A DNA stretch of 64,000 nt from NCBI RefSeq assembly GCF_006968745.1, contig NZ_CP030118.1:1686654-1750653 (forward strand), in the 5' to 3' direction. Position numbers and translations under genes: made by a program. The DNA is from Brasilonema sennae CENA114 (GTDB lineage: Bacteria > Cyanobacteriota > Cyanobacteriia > Cyanobacteriales > Nostocaceae). Positions 1 through 8,371 of the stretch are shown piece after piece. The stretch's first letter is position 1. Each line of letters begins with the position of its first letter. The notes below the pieces were generated by a model. It saw only the letters and a program-made list of their open reading frames with translations. It was not told the origin of the DNA and did not search any database.

Positions 1-1
1 A

Positions 2-358
2 TTACTGGTTGGAGTCAGCAATTATCATCAACAAGGGCTGTCAGCCTTGCCCAGCGCTACCAGAGATGCTAGGGAAATGAAGCGTGTATTGCAGCATCCA
101 GACATAGGGGGTTTTGCTGAAACTGATATCACCCTGCTATTGAATCCGACAAAAGACACAATGGCAGATGCCATATACAACCTTTTTGCTAACCGCAGTT
201 CAGAAGACTTGGTGCTGTTCTACTTCTCCGGTCATGGTGCGAAGGATGATAATGGCAATCTTTACATCGCTGCACCTGCTACCCGTGTCAGCCAGAACAA
301 AAGAGTGCTACCTCAAAGTGCCATCAATGCCAGTTTTATTAAAGACCAAATGACTTAA
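2..358 (+). pseudogene. Caspase-like (peptidase C14) domain, 5' end outside window, 3' end lost
   Basis: The frame is open from base 2, so the start lies left of the window. The visible protein has the caspase-fold beginning LLVGVSNYHQQGLSALPSA and the catalytic-histidine motif YFSGHGA. It stops right after the segment ASFIKDQMT. In relatives this segment continues within a few residues into the DCC catalytic-cysteine motif, so the cysteine half of the protease is missing. From about base 350 the DNA matches, on the other strand, the end of the PP2C gene. I infer a deletion or inversion junction near 345-358. The type matches caspases used as effectors in cyanobacterial signalling/conflict proteins. 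As it stands it cannot be an active protease. Confidence 0.75.
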
Positions 359-1477
359 CGCACCTGCTATTCTAGAACCATCCATACTCACTAAAGTTTC
401 TGCTGCACCATCTGTAAATGCAGCAATACCCGTCACATTTTGAACAGGTAAAAAACCATAATATATAGCTTCGTCTTTCAAGCGTTCGCTAAGAAATGTA
501 GTTTGGTTGGCAAATTCTCCTTTTCCTACAGAACCAAGTAACTCCAGCTTGTTATCCTTTTCAACAACAATAAAGCCATCTCCGACTTTCAGCCAAAATA
601 AATAATGTTTGCCTAACACCGTCATCAGTAACGTACACTTCAAGTCGTCAACCCGGCATTCTTTTTGTTCTGAAAGTTCTCGTAATCTTTCAATTGCATA
701 TTTTATAAACTTATACGCATACTCTTTACCTTCATTACTTTCATTACAATTAAGTATTTGTTCTCGGTCTAAAATGTTTTGATGAATAGATTCTATTGAA
801 TGAGTAAACTCACCCAAGCCCTCAACAACAGCCTTAGAACCGAAATGAGATAGTCTCGCACTTCCAGCACCATCAGCCACAAAAATACCTGCTCGCGGCT
901 TTGATATAGCTTTTGCTGCATCTTGACATGGTACTTGTGGATGAGAGTGAAGATGAGAACGACCAATAGTAGTAGCATAAATACCTCGCCACTCTGTTTT
1001 CTCTGGTATTTTGTCTTCTTCAGTGGAAATTTCTTGTTGTGGAATGATATCTTCTAATGGTTTGTGTGTCTGATTATCTGTGAGATCCGCATTACTCTTT
1101 TCATTCTTTGCTGTCAAGATTGCAGCCTCATTCATCTCTTCTAAATTTGAAAAACTATCTTCCACACATGGCACTTCCTTTTTTGAAGAGAATGCCTTAT
1201 TTTTGTCTTGAATTTTTCTCCGAAAGTGATCATCTCCCCAGTTACTTGTCATCTCCTCAATCAGTACGTCTGGAACTATATCTTTGCCTAATTTTTTTTG
1301 CTGATTATGCAATTCCGTCAGCTTAATATAGGCAATATTTTTAGATTTATAATGATTAGCATAATTGAGTGCTTCTATGCTATCAGGATACTTTCTTTGA
1401 ATCTCACTAAAATCTTGAATTGTCAAGCGTAAAGACTTTTCTTTTTTTTTATCTGTTTTTTTGACTTTTTTAGCCAT
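308..1477 (-). CDS. PP2C-family Ser/Thr phosphatase, C-terminus altered
   Basis: The N-terminal third is lysine-rich and charged. The PP2C domain occupies roughly the last 230 residues, with metal-site motifs ADGAGSARLSHFGS, LKVGDGFIVVE and AAFTDGAAETLV. I chose ATG 1477 over ATG 1492 because GGAGG lies 8 nt before it, whereas the earlier ATG sits inside that Shine-Dalgarno sequence. PP2C, a TerY-like VWA protein and a kinase are the three parts of the TerY-P phosphorylation triad described in bacterial stress/conflict systems, and all three lie here on one strand. The last dozen codons overlap the truncated caspase frame on the other strand, so the native C-terminus is probably lost. PP2C assignment is firm; activity is uncertain. 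Confidence 0.75.
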   Translation of the reverse strand: MAKKVKKTDKKKEKSLRLTIQDFSEIQRKYPDSIEALNYANHYKSKNIAYIKLTELHNQQKKLGKDIVPDVLIEEMTSNWGDDHFRRKIQDKNKAFSSKKEVPCVEDSFSNLEEMNEAAILTAKNEKSNADLTDNQTHKPLEDIIPQQEISTEEDKIPEKTEWRGIYATTIGRSHLHSHPQVPCQDAAKAISKPRAGIFVADGAGSARLSHFGSKAVVEGLGEFTHSIESIHQNILDREQILNCNESNEGKEYAYKFIKYAIERLRELSEQKECRVDDLKCTLLMTVLGKHYLFWLKVGDGFIVVEKDNKLELLGSVGKGEFANQTTFLSERLKDEAIYYGFLPVQNVTGIAAFTDGAAETLVSMDGSRIAGALSHLVFNKTGIDGTLR

Positions 1478-1688
1478 AATTTTCGCCTCCATTGTTTTGT
1501 AAATTAATTACAATTTTCTGTAGAGCGTCAACCCTACATGAAACTTTGTTGTTCATCACTTTTTGATGACTCATGAGCAATAAATAATGCTCAGTGTAGA
1601 GCCATTTACCTTTTTCAAACAGTGAAACTGATAAATCAGATCTTGCACCATAATTCTCGTCCGCCAAGAAATAAATTTCTTGGCTCAA
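1470..1688 (-). CDS. Small uncharacterised protein coupled to the PP2C gene
   Basis: This frame encodes 72 residues with no family I recognise. Its stop codon overlaps the PP2C start (ATGGCTAA), which is typical of translational coupling and is the main reason to keep it. Its first codons lie inside the palindromic repeat at 1640-1804, so the annotated N-terminus may be repeat sequence and the original protein may have been longer or started at an internal ATG near 1575. It could be a remnant or spurious. Confidence 0.3.
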   Translation of the reverse strand: MSQEIYFLADENYGARSDLSVSLFEKGKWLYTEHYLLLMSHQKVMNNKVSCRVDALQKIVINLQNNGGENYG

Positions 1689-1804
1689 AGTTCAAGTCCG
1701 TTAAAACGGACTGGCTGAGTCTTTCAGTCCGTTTTAACGGACTTTGGCTATGCAGCCTTGAACTTAAGTTCAAGGCGTACTAAAGTCGAGGTGCAAGATC
1801 TGAG
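1640..1804. repeat. Palindromic intergenic repeat element
   Basis: The 13-mer CAGATCTTGCACC (about 1638-1650) reappears inverted near 1791-1803. Inside are two 18-bp palindromes that are reverse complements of each other (1695-1712 and 1726-1743, AGTCCGTTAAAACGGACT type) and a perfect 20-bp palindrome at 1756-1775. The inner part matches the architecture of the element at 26503-26640. It looks like a non-coding mobile or foldback repeat inserted between the VWA and PP2C genes. Confidence 0.7.
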
Positions 1805-1818
1805 ATAACTGATAACTG

Positions 1819-2496
1819 TTAAATTTGAATGGTATCCCAGCCTTTAGTATTTGGTAATTCAACACCAGTTCCAGGAGTCGAAACACTGACTTTCGCCATA
1901 CTTTGAGAAAGCCACTGGAAAAATTCCCTGAATCTATACTCTGCTAATTTTTTTGGAGGACGATTTGCGGGACAAAACTCAGCAAGTTTCTTCAAGTTAC
2001 AGTGGTCACCTATACCAATCCCAAACACCAGCATTTTACTATCTTCTGCTAGTTCGCGCAGTTGAGCCGCAGCCTTGAGGTATTCATCAGTTGGTTCACC
2101 ATCAGTCATCAGTACAATCCAAGGTTGATAATAGGGAACACCATGTTTTTGGTATTGCTGCTTGCGGTTTTCTAAAACTTCAATCGCTCTCGAAACTGCT
2201 GCACCCATCGGTGTTCTTCCCATAGCAGAAAAAGTCGGTGTACTAATTCCCAAAATCGATTGGATAGGAGTTACTTCATCTACAGTACTACCAAAAGTAA
2301 TGATTCCTACTTCTACAGCAAGGCTTGCAAAATCATCTTGACAGACTTCTTGAATAAACTGATTTACACCTTTACTGAGTAAACTAATTGGATCACCAGA
2401 CATACTACCACTGACATCCAAGACCAACATACATGCACAACGGGGCGTTGGATTTTCAATTAAATCACCATATGAGTTATTGAGATACATCCTCAT
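1819..2496 (-). CDS. TerY-like von Willebrand factor A domain protein
   Basis: Most of the 225 residues form one VWA domain. The MIDAS motif DVSGSMSG is near the N-terminus, with a conserved threonine region GRTPMGAA and the aspartate of MTDGEPTDE. This is the layout of TerY, the metal-binding VWA partner in tellurite-resistance-type TerY-P clusters. The start is supported by TTGGAG 7 nt before ATG 2496. It lies between the kinase and PP2C genes on the same strand. The expected role is a scaffold that switches with phosphorylation by the kinase and dephosphorylation by PP2C. That role is inferred from the family, and the kinase partner is broken here. Confidence 0.82.
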   Translation of the reverse strand: MRMYLNNSYGDLIENPTPRCACMLVLDVSGSMSGDPISLLSKGVNQFIQEVCQDDFASLAVEVGIITFGSTVDEVTPIQSILGISTPTFSAMGRTPMGAAVSRAIEVLENRKQQYQKHGVPYYQPWIVLMTDGEPTDEYLKAAAQLRELAEDSKMLVFGIGIGDHCNLKKLAEFCPANRPPKKLAEYRFREFFQWLSQSMAKVSVSTPGTGVELPNTKGWDTIQI

Positions 2497-2563
2497 ATTG
2501 CTGTCTCCAAATCAATTCAATTCCAAGAAATAATTCAAAAAAAAAGGCAATTACAAAATATTT

Positions 2564-3570
2564 TTAAGCAATCCTATCTTCACAATCTCGACTGGGTTTT
2601 CGTTCTGTTGGTCTGATTTCTGAAGTCATATGCCCTCGTTGGATAGCAAAGTAGTATTGTTGAAGTACATCTCGCCATTCAGCGATAGATGCTCTACTTG
2701 ATGGGTCGCGAACACCTTCCTTCAGCGTTCTAATGAAAAGGTTTTTGACCTTAAATGACAGGTGGCTCCAGATAATAAACCAAGGTCCTGGTGGTACAGC
2801 TTCTACCTCCCCTGGTCTGGCGCCTCCTTTTCCATAGGGGAAATTACCTTTTCGCAAATTTTCTACCGGATTTCCACCACCAACTTGACTGTAAGGATGT
2901 TGTCCCAACATCAAGCATTGGAACATCAAGATAGCCAACGAAAATAAGTCGCTTTCAAGTGTTCTGATAATCTTGTCGGCTGGCCATGATGTTCTACGGG
3001 TGTCATCTCTGGTCTACCTACAGGGCAAGGATAGATTTGGGAAGTCCTAGCATTTTTGACTTGATAGCTGTCTGTATCAATCAGATAAACTTTAAACGTA
3101 GAAGGGTCTGCAAGAAAATTCCCTAAGTTAATGTCGCCAACGTAGATTCCTTTTTTGTGCAAAATGTCAATGGTATCTAAAAGATGTAGCAAGATTTGCA
3201 CTATGCCTTTTCTATCTATGTTTGGAAAGTATTTTAAATAGAGCATCGGGTGAGCTAACTTACTCAGTGGTATTCCTTTAGCTTTTTTCATGGCATAGCC
3301 CATCCACTGGTCGTTGCTGTCAAAAACCTCTATTTGCGGCCAAGTTACATAGGGACTGCTAATCAGGTCTTCTAACACACGAATTTGAACGAAAACTTTT
3401 TCCCTCAGTTCACGTCCTCTTTCTTGCAATTTCTCTTGATTAAATATTTTAACTACAATACTGGGATTTTCTGCCAGTGGATAGATGTCTCCTTGTCCAC
3501 CACCACCGATTTTTTCGCTCAGTCTACGTGGTTGTCTGTGCTCATCATAGATTATCAGATGGCTCGTCAT
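2564..3570 (-). pseudogene. TerY-P-type Ser/Thr protein kinase, frameshifted
   Basis: The first 214 residues contain a glycine-rich loop (GGGGQGD), an ATP-site lysine (VVKIF), a variant catalytic loop (YVGDINLGN) and a metal-binding LIDTDSY in place of DFG. The reading frame is lost near 2977-2983. One missing base would restore the sequence H-H-G-Q-P-x-D-K-I-I-R-T-L-E-S-D-L-F-S-L, which runs straight into the second frame (2564-2938). That frame holds the kinase C-lobe, with MFQCLMLGQHPYSQVGG. The variant loops are typical of kinases in TerY-P clusters. A single-base sequencing error or a genuine inactivating mutation are both possible; the decayed state of the neighbouring genes favours real decay. 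Confidence 0.8.
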
Positions 3571-4416
3571 AATTACATACCTACTCTATATTACTCATCG
3601 GCTTGATACACTGAAAAAATGCCCAAAAAAATACGCAGCAAGGGTTATAGCGTCAATCGATTATTCAGCTACAAGCCATTTAATGTGATTTATACAACAA
3701 TAAGGTAACTCATGATTCCGGATTGATCAAATAAATCTAAGTGTTTATTCGCAGGTACCAACAGAATCCAGTTAAAATTATTGACACTGGATGACCGTAC
3801 TGTACTTACATAGATGATTTGATACTTAAAAGCAAAAATGTGCTATATTCTGTAAAGCTGGAAATATTTTACTAATCTTGAAGTAAACATTGTTTGTGAC
3901 GGTAGTGCTATTGGGCAACGCTGAAAGTAGCGCATGTTTGCAAATGCTAGTTTTTAGGGCTTTGAGGATGCGATGCCCACTATTCCACATCACTTGCAAC
4001 CTTATTGATCAGATGATTGCCCAAAATACTAAAAATATCAGCAGCCTAAATACTATCGACAAGTTGGGCGATCGCTTGTGGTTAATCGCCTGTTGCTTGA
4101 AAGGGAGGTTGAAGGTGAAATTGCGTCATAGAAGTTAATTTAGCTGCTTCTATTTAATATGCTAACAACTTCGATCCAATCGGTGCTTTGACTGTATAAA
4201 TAAGTTTCATCTGTAGTTTGAAATCTGTAACCGATAAGACCTGCAACATTTCTTTATTTTAATTAACAAAAATATTAGATTTATATTGAAAATATAAGTC
4301 TTACAAAATAATTATACCTACACGATATTTTTAAAGTTAAACTAAAGATATTAAGGAAAAATTTAACTTTCTCAGAATCTTGTAAAATTAGTTAACAATG
4401 CACCAGGTGAGAATGA
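3571..4416. other. Intergenic stretch, no convincing gene
   Basis: About 850 bases. An 82-codon frame at 3890-4138 (+) has a composition unlike the neighbouring genes and no recognisable motif, and I do not believe it is a gene. The last 150 bases are AT-rich and probably hold the promoter of the repeat protein at 4417. Confidence 0.5.
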
Positions 4417-4836
4417 ATGAGCATAAATAGCTCTGGTGAAGCAAGAAGTCCTCGGCGAAAAAATTTGAAGCTTAACGGAGAAACTACAGTGGAAAATAAT
4501 CAGGGTAAAAGTTGGGACCAAGTAGAGCACAGTGGTGACCAGCAAAAAGGGATAGAACTACTAGGTAAAGTTGAAGTAGATAATACACTACCTGTCGGTG
4601 GAATACGTCCTGTCAGCTCCAGTGATTTGCAAGTTGTAGAGACAAGGAATGTAATGGGTATACGCCCAGTTACAGGTCACTTATTTGAAGTTGCTCACAC
4701 TATGAACCAGTCTGGAACTCGTCCAGTTGGTACAAGTGATCTCGTCATTTATGAAACATACTCTGCCATGGGAAATCGCCCAATAGCATCAAATACTATT
4801 GACGATCCCGAATCTCTCATGGGCTTTCTTGATTAA
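4417..4836 (+). CDS. Small protein with 19-residue G-x-R-P-V repeats
   Basis: The 139-residue protein has a basic, polar N-terminus. It then carries three and a half tandem repeats of 19 residues, each beginning G-(I/T/N)-R-P-(V/I), with a central hydrophobic patch and a threonine: GIRPVSSSDLQVVETRNVM, GIRPVTGHLFEVAHTMNQS, GTRPVGTSDLVIYETYSAM, then GNRPIAS. There is no signal peptide or membrane segment. AGGTGAG lies 5 nt before the ATG, and a clear terminator follows, so it is a single-gene transcript. I do not know its function. The constant spacing suggests a repetitive beta structure. Confidence 0.75.
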   Translation: MSINSSGEARSPRRKNLKLNGETTVENNQGKSWDQVEHSGDQQKGIELLGKVEVDNTLPVGGIRPVSSSDLQVVETRNVMGIRPVTGHLFEVAHTMNQSGTRPVGTSDLVIYETYSAMGNRPIASNTIDDPESLMGFLD

Positions 4837-4863
4837 ATAAAAACTGTACACATAACTTTATTC

Positions 4864-4894
4864 ACCCGGTTTTCGTAAAGATGCCGGGTTTTTG
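4864..4894 (+). terminator. Rho-independent terminator of the repeat-protein gene
   Basis: ACCCGG pairs with CCGGGT across a 14-nt loop and is followed by a T-run. It sits 28 nt after the stop codon at 4836. Confidence 0.8.
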
Positions 4895-5512
4895 ATTAAT
4901 CAAATAGGGGGCATTAAGAGTTATTCATAAAACATTATTATTAAATAGCCATCATGTACTTCCTGACATTAGAACAGAACACTAGAACAGATGAAAATTG
5001 ATTCTTTATTCTGTAGAGTGTAAGCGTGCAGCCTTTTCTAAGTCAGGAGTTGCTGTACAGTGCAAGGGCGCAGCCCGTTCTATTTTCAAGTCAGCATTGC
5101 TGAGAAAATCTCACAAACCTCGCCATGAATAATGTCTTTCTCCTACACCCCTACTACCGCAAGGCGGTAGTCAAAAGTCAGAAGTCAAAAGTCAGAAGTA
5201 TTATGGGATGAGGTTTTTAGGGATTTTAAATGGTTGCCCTATTTACGCCGCGTTGTACTACACCCTTACACCTTACACCCATTTTTAAGTCAGATTGCCA
5301 TATAGTCGCATCAAAAGTTTTTCATAACTAACTAGTGTTAAAGGAATAGTTAGTAGTAAGTCTTCCTCTCTCTTTTAGCATAGGAGATTAATATATCTGG
5401 AGGTGGAAGGCTGTTGTCACAAAATTCAGCTAATTTGGAAGAGTGATGAAAAACAAGCTCAAAGTTAATCATCAACATTAAAACGTAATTGATAGGATTC
5501 CTGGAGGGCTAA
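4895..5512. other. Intergenic stretch with short repeats
   Basis: No gene is seen. A hairpin (CTACCGC AAG GCGGTAG, 5154-5170) is followed at once by two tandem copies of a 14-mer (AGTCAAAAGTCAGA, 5169-5196), a common type of cyanobacterial intergenic repeat. Two similar copies of a GTGCAAG..GCAGCC sequence lie near 5018-5080. Confidence 0.6.
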
Positions 5513-5695
5513 ATGAGTTTAGAAGATCGTGCAAAGGCTGTAGCTAAAAATGTTGAAGGTAAAATTCAAGAAGTAGTAGGAAACGTTACTGGCGATCCAG
5601 AAGATAAAGCGAAAGGTCAGGCTAAGCAAGCAGAAGGCGAAGTACGTCATGGTGTTGAAAACGTTAAAGATGACGTAAAAGACGCGCTTAAATAG
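5513..5695 (+). CDS. CsbD-family small stress protein
   Basis: A 60-residue, highly charged helical protein. It starts MSLEDRAKAVAKNVEGKIQE and has the CsbD core GNVTGDPEDKAKGQAKQAEG. CsbD-like proteins are small soluble proteins induced by general stress in many bacteria; their biochemical role is unknown. The length matches the family. TGGAGG lies 8 nt before the ATG, and a strong terminator follows about 110 bases after the stop. It is monocistronic. Confidence 0.92.
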   Translation: MSLEDRAKAVAKNVEGKIQEVVGNVTGDPEDKAKGQAKQAEGEVRHGVENVKDDVKDALK

Positions 5696-5808
5696 AACTA
5701 ATGCTTTTTCTACTAGGTTTGATCGTTTGTAATGGCGTATTTATTTTAACAAATACCTACGCTATTAAACTTAAAAACTTATAGTTACCTGCGCTATCAA
5801 AGCGCGCA

Positions 5809-5840
5809 AACGAAGTCCGCTAACGCGGGCTTCGTTTTTT
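5809..5840 (+). terminator. Rho-independent terminator
   Basis: AACGAAGTCCGC pairs with GCGGGCTTCGTT across a TAAC loop (one T-G wobble) and runs into TTTTT. It terminates the csbD-like transcript. Confidence 0.85.
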
Positions 5841-5842
5841 AT

Positions 5843-5974
5843 TACAACCATCCCGAGATCTTCCGCGAAGTGTTGGCAGAGCAACCGGGTATTATCAGGT
5901 TTCTCAGCAATCCTGTTGTAGCAGCCATTTTGGGAATTGCTGCAGCTAAATGGTTAGGGAGTCATAACCGATAA
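5843..5974 (+). pseudogene. 3' remnant of a small membrane-anchored protein gene
   Basis: A frame without a plausible start, beginning immediately after the terminator, encodes about 43 residues: NHPEIFREVLAEQPGIIRFL, then a hydrophobic segment (VVAAILGIAAA) and KWLGSHNR before the stop. The sequence looks protein-like, with an amphipathic stretch and a short transmembrane helix, and a good terminator follows 34 nt later. No ATG precedes it in frame; GTG 5870 is the only internal alternative. I read it as the tail of a decayed gene, or a very short GTG-started membrane protein. Confidence 0.4.
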
Positions 5975-6007
5975 AAGTTGAGTGTTGAGTTCTTAAGTTT
6001 GTAGTAG

Positions 6008-6033
6008 GATGGGCAATAATGCCCATCTTTTTT
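6008..6033 (+). terminator. Rho-independent terminator
   Basis: GATGGGC AATAAT GCCCATC is followed by six T. It belongs to the transcript that included the remnant at 5843-5974. Confidence 0.85.
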
Positions 6034-6445
6034 ATTTGATAGTGGTAAATTTACCAAATTTTTATCTAGTAATCTAGGTGATGAATCATCTAGAAGCTTG
6101 ATCTAAGCTCACTATTCATGCTATCTAATGTTTACGTAATAACAACATTCAATTTAAATTTTGTGTTAAGACAACTAGAAATAGTTGATTTTGCTTACTT
6201 AAACAGTGAGACTCATTACTATGCAATTTCAGAAGCATTACTGAAGACACCCCTAGTACCTCAGAAAGAGAGGCAAGTATAGAACTTGCGATCAGCGTTT
6301 GATAGATGTTTTGTGATCAGGTGTGTGACAGGTTAACGCTAACCCGTCCCAGCACTGTTGTGTGCAACTATTTTGAGGTGAAGAGCAAATCTCACTCCAG
6401 GGTAAATCTACCATCAACTTTTACCTACTTGTAGGAGTGAGCCCA
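6034..6445. other. Upstream region of the PEP-CTERM gene
   Basis: About 400 bases with no gene. It presumably holds the promoter and a long leader for the VWA/PEP-CTERM gene. I see no specific regulatory motif I can defend. Confidence 0.4.
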
Positions 6446-7411
6446 ATGACAAGATTTCAGGTTAGAAGAAAGTTACGTAAAGTTTGTTCTAAGGCAAAAT
6501 ATGTTGCTTTAGGAACACTGAGCATCGGACAGACGAGTGTTAATCGAAGTGGGAGCAGACAAGGCATAGGCAAAGCAACTCTGAATTTCTTGCCTACATA
6601 CTTTCAAAACAAGTATACATGGGGAGCGGCTGTCATCGGTCTGGGGACAGCCGCGTTGACGCTGGGTGTGCTGTCCCCGTCAGCATCTTTTGCCGCCACT
6701 GTAGTTGGCACAGAGTTAGTGCTCTCTGTCGATGTCTCAGGTAGCGTTGACACCAATGAATTCAACTTGCAGAAACAAGGTTACGTAAACGCATTCAGAA
6801 ATCCGACAATTCAGAATCAAATTTCAGCTTTACCAGGGGGTCTTGCAGCGACTCTATCCTACTGGTCTAGTGGTGCTGTACAATCAGTGCCTTGGACATT
6901 TATTAGTGATGCTGCTAGTGCTAATGCATTTGCTGATTTGATCGCAGCAACTTCAAGACCATCTAGCGGTAGCACTGGTATTGCTAATGGCATTAATTTT
7001 GCTCGAAATCTACTCGACAATAATGATTATGTTGGGAACAGAAGAGTTATTGATGTGTCAGGTGATGGTTCAGAAAATGTTACCTCAGACGCAAACCTCA
7101 GAGCAGCACGAGATAACGCAGTTAACGCAGGAATTGTCATCAACGGTCTACCAATTCTTGGTAGTGAGGCTAATCTAGATACCTATTACAGAAACAATGT
7201 TATTGGAGGTTCTGGCTCTTTCCTCATTGCTGCAAATAACTTCTCGGACTTTGGAAATGCTGTCACACAGAAAATAGGACGTGAAATTGCCTCAGAACAA
7301 CCTGTCCCCGAACCTCTAACCATATTAGGTTCCTTAGCTGCAGGTAGTTTTGGTGTTGCTCTGCGTCGTAAATACAACAAGCAGCAACAAAAAGAGACTG
7401 CAAAAGTGTAG
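6446..7411 (+). CDS. Secreted VWA-like (DUF1194-type) protein with PEP-CTERM sorting tail
   Basis: A long N-terminal region ends in a hydrophobic export segment (AAVIGLGTAALTLGVL, then SASFAA). It is followed by a VWA-like domain with LSVDVSGSVD as its metal-site motif and VIDVSGDGSENV as a later acidic loop. The C-terminus is a classic PEP-CTERM signal: VPEP, a hydrophobic helix, then a basic cluster (LRRKYNKQQQK). Such tails are cut and anchored by exosortases, and a cyanoexosortase A gene begins 89 bases downstream, so this is its likely dedicated substrate. I chose ATG 6446 over GTG 6437 because AGGAG is 8 nt before the ATG. Confidence 0.85.
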   Translation: MTRFQVRRKLRKVCSKAKYVALGTLSIGQTSVNRSGSRQGIGKATLNFLPTYFQNKYTWGAAVIGLGTAALTLGVLSPSASFAATVVGTELVLSVDVSGSVDTNEFNLQKQGYVNAFRNPTIQNQISALPGGLAATLSYWSSGAVQSVPWTFISDAASANAFADLIAATSRPSSGSTGIANGINFARNLLDNNDYVGNRRVIDVSGDGSENVTSDANLRAARDNAVNAGIVINGLPILGSEANLDTYYRNNVIGGSGSFLIAANNFSDFGNAVTQKIGREIASEQPVPEPLTILGSLAAGSFGVALRRKYNKQQQKETAKV

Positions 7412-7500
7412 GAAAACTTAAATAAAATCTATCTCCTACACCCATCTCATCACTTGCCAGGGGTAATACACCCCTGGCTAAGAGCTATATTCATCATGAT

Positions 7501-8358
7501 ATGAAAGCTTCTCAATTCACAGTCTCACAACTCAAATACCCCCAAATCTGGCTATTAGCAATAGGAGCAGGCTTAATTGCAATTAATTTGGCTGTGCTTT
7601 GGAAAGCTAATAATTCTAGCTTGTTAGGCATGACTTTTCTATTTTGGGCGGCTATATCTTCCTTAGTTTGGGAAAAGCGCTACAGTTTAAATCTAGAAAG
7701 TGAAATTTTCTCTAGTTTTTTTGGTCTAACACTAATTGCGCTGTTACTCATAAAAAGTATATCCCTCACAAGCTTTGGTGTTTTCTTGTACCTCTCACCA
7801 GTGATTTTGGCAATTGGTCTTGCTCTGTTGGCTTCTGGTTTTAAGGGATTAAAGCAATACAAAGCAGAATTATTCATTTTATTTTTTCTGAGTTTACCTA
7901 AATTATTATCTTCATGGCTTGATATATCCCTATTAACTGCCAAATTTACAACTTTAATTCTTTGGTACACAGGTTTTGAAGTTGCTCGAAATGGAACTCT
8001 AATTTATCTTCCGACTGGAAGCGTAGAAGTTTATTCTGGCTGTTCTGGCATAGAGCTTATATTCCAACTAGTAGGCTTAGCCCTACTTTTTCTCTTGATG
8101 TTTCCTCAAAATTTGAAGTACAAAATTCTGATCCCGTTTGTAGCTGGCACATTGGCGTTTATTGTGAATGCTTTAAGAGTCGCTCTGATGGCTATCTTGG
8201 TAGCGCAAGGACATATGGAAGTCTTTGATTACTGGCATGAGGGAGATGGTTCTCTGGTATTTTCGCTGATTGCCGTGTTACTTTTTGGATTATTTTGCTG
8301 GTTTCACCTTGGAAGGTCTGAATTAAGAAATAAAGACGCCACGGAGTCATCAAAGTAA
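7501..8358 (+). CDS. crtA: Cyanoexosortase A (PEP-CTERM protein-sorting transpeptidase)
   Basis: A polytopic membrane protein of 285 residues. It carries the three exosortase catalytic positions: Cys181 in SGCSGIEL, Arg226 in NALRVALMAI and His246 in YWHEGDGSL. Exosortases recognise PEP-CTERM tails at the membrane and process them during export. The gene lies between a PEP-CTERM protein and a cyanoexosortase-associated protein, the diagnostic setting of the cyanobacterial type A system. The symbol crtA is the family name of cyanoexosortase A and should not be confused with the carotenoid gene crtA. Confidence 0.9.
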   Translation: MKASQFTVSQLKYPQIWLLAIGAGLIAINLAVLWKANNSSLLGMTFLFWAAISSLVWEKRYSLNLESEIFSSFFGLTLIALLLIKSISLTSFGVFLYLSPVILAIGLALLASGFKGLKQYKAELFILFFLSLPKLLSSWLDISLLTAKFTTLILWYTGFEVARNGTLIYLPTGSVEVYSGCSGIELIFQLVGLALLFLLMFPQNLKYKILIPFVAGTLAFIVNALRVALMAILVAQGHMEVFDYWHEGDGSLVFSLIAVLLFGLFCWFHLGRSELRNKDATESSK

Positions 8359-8371
8359 TGATTTGGAAGCG

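Noticed and set aside
3890..4138. 82-codon plus-strand frame upstream of the repeat-protein gene
   Set aside because: No family, no ribosome site, composition unlike neighbouring genes; treated as intergenic.
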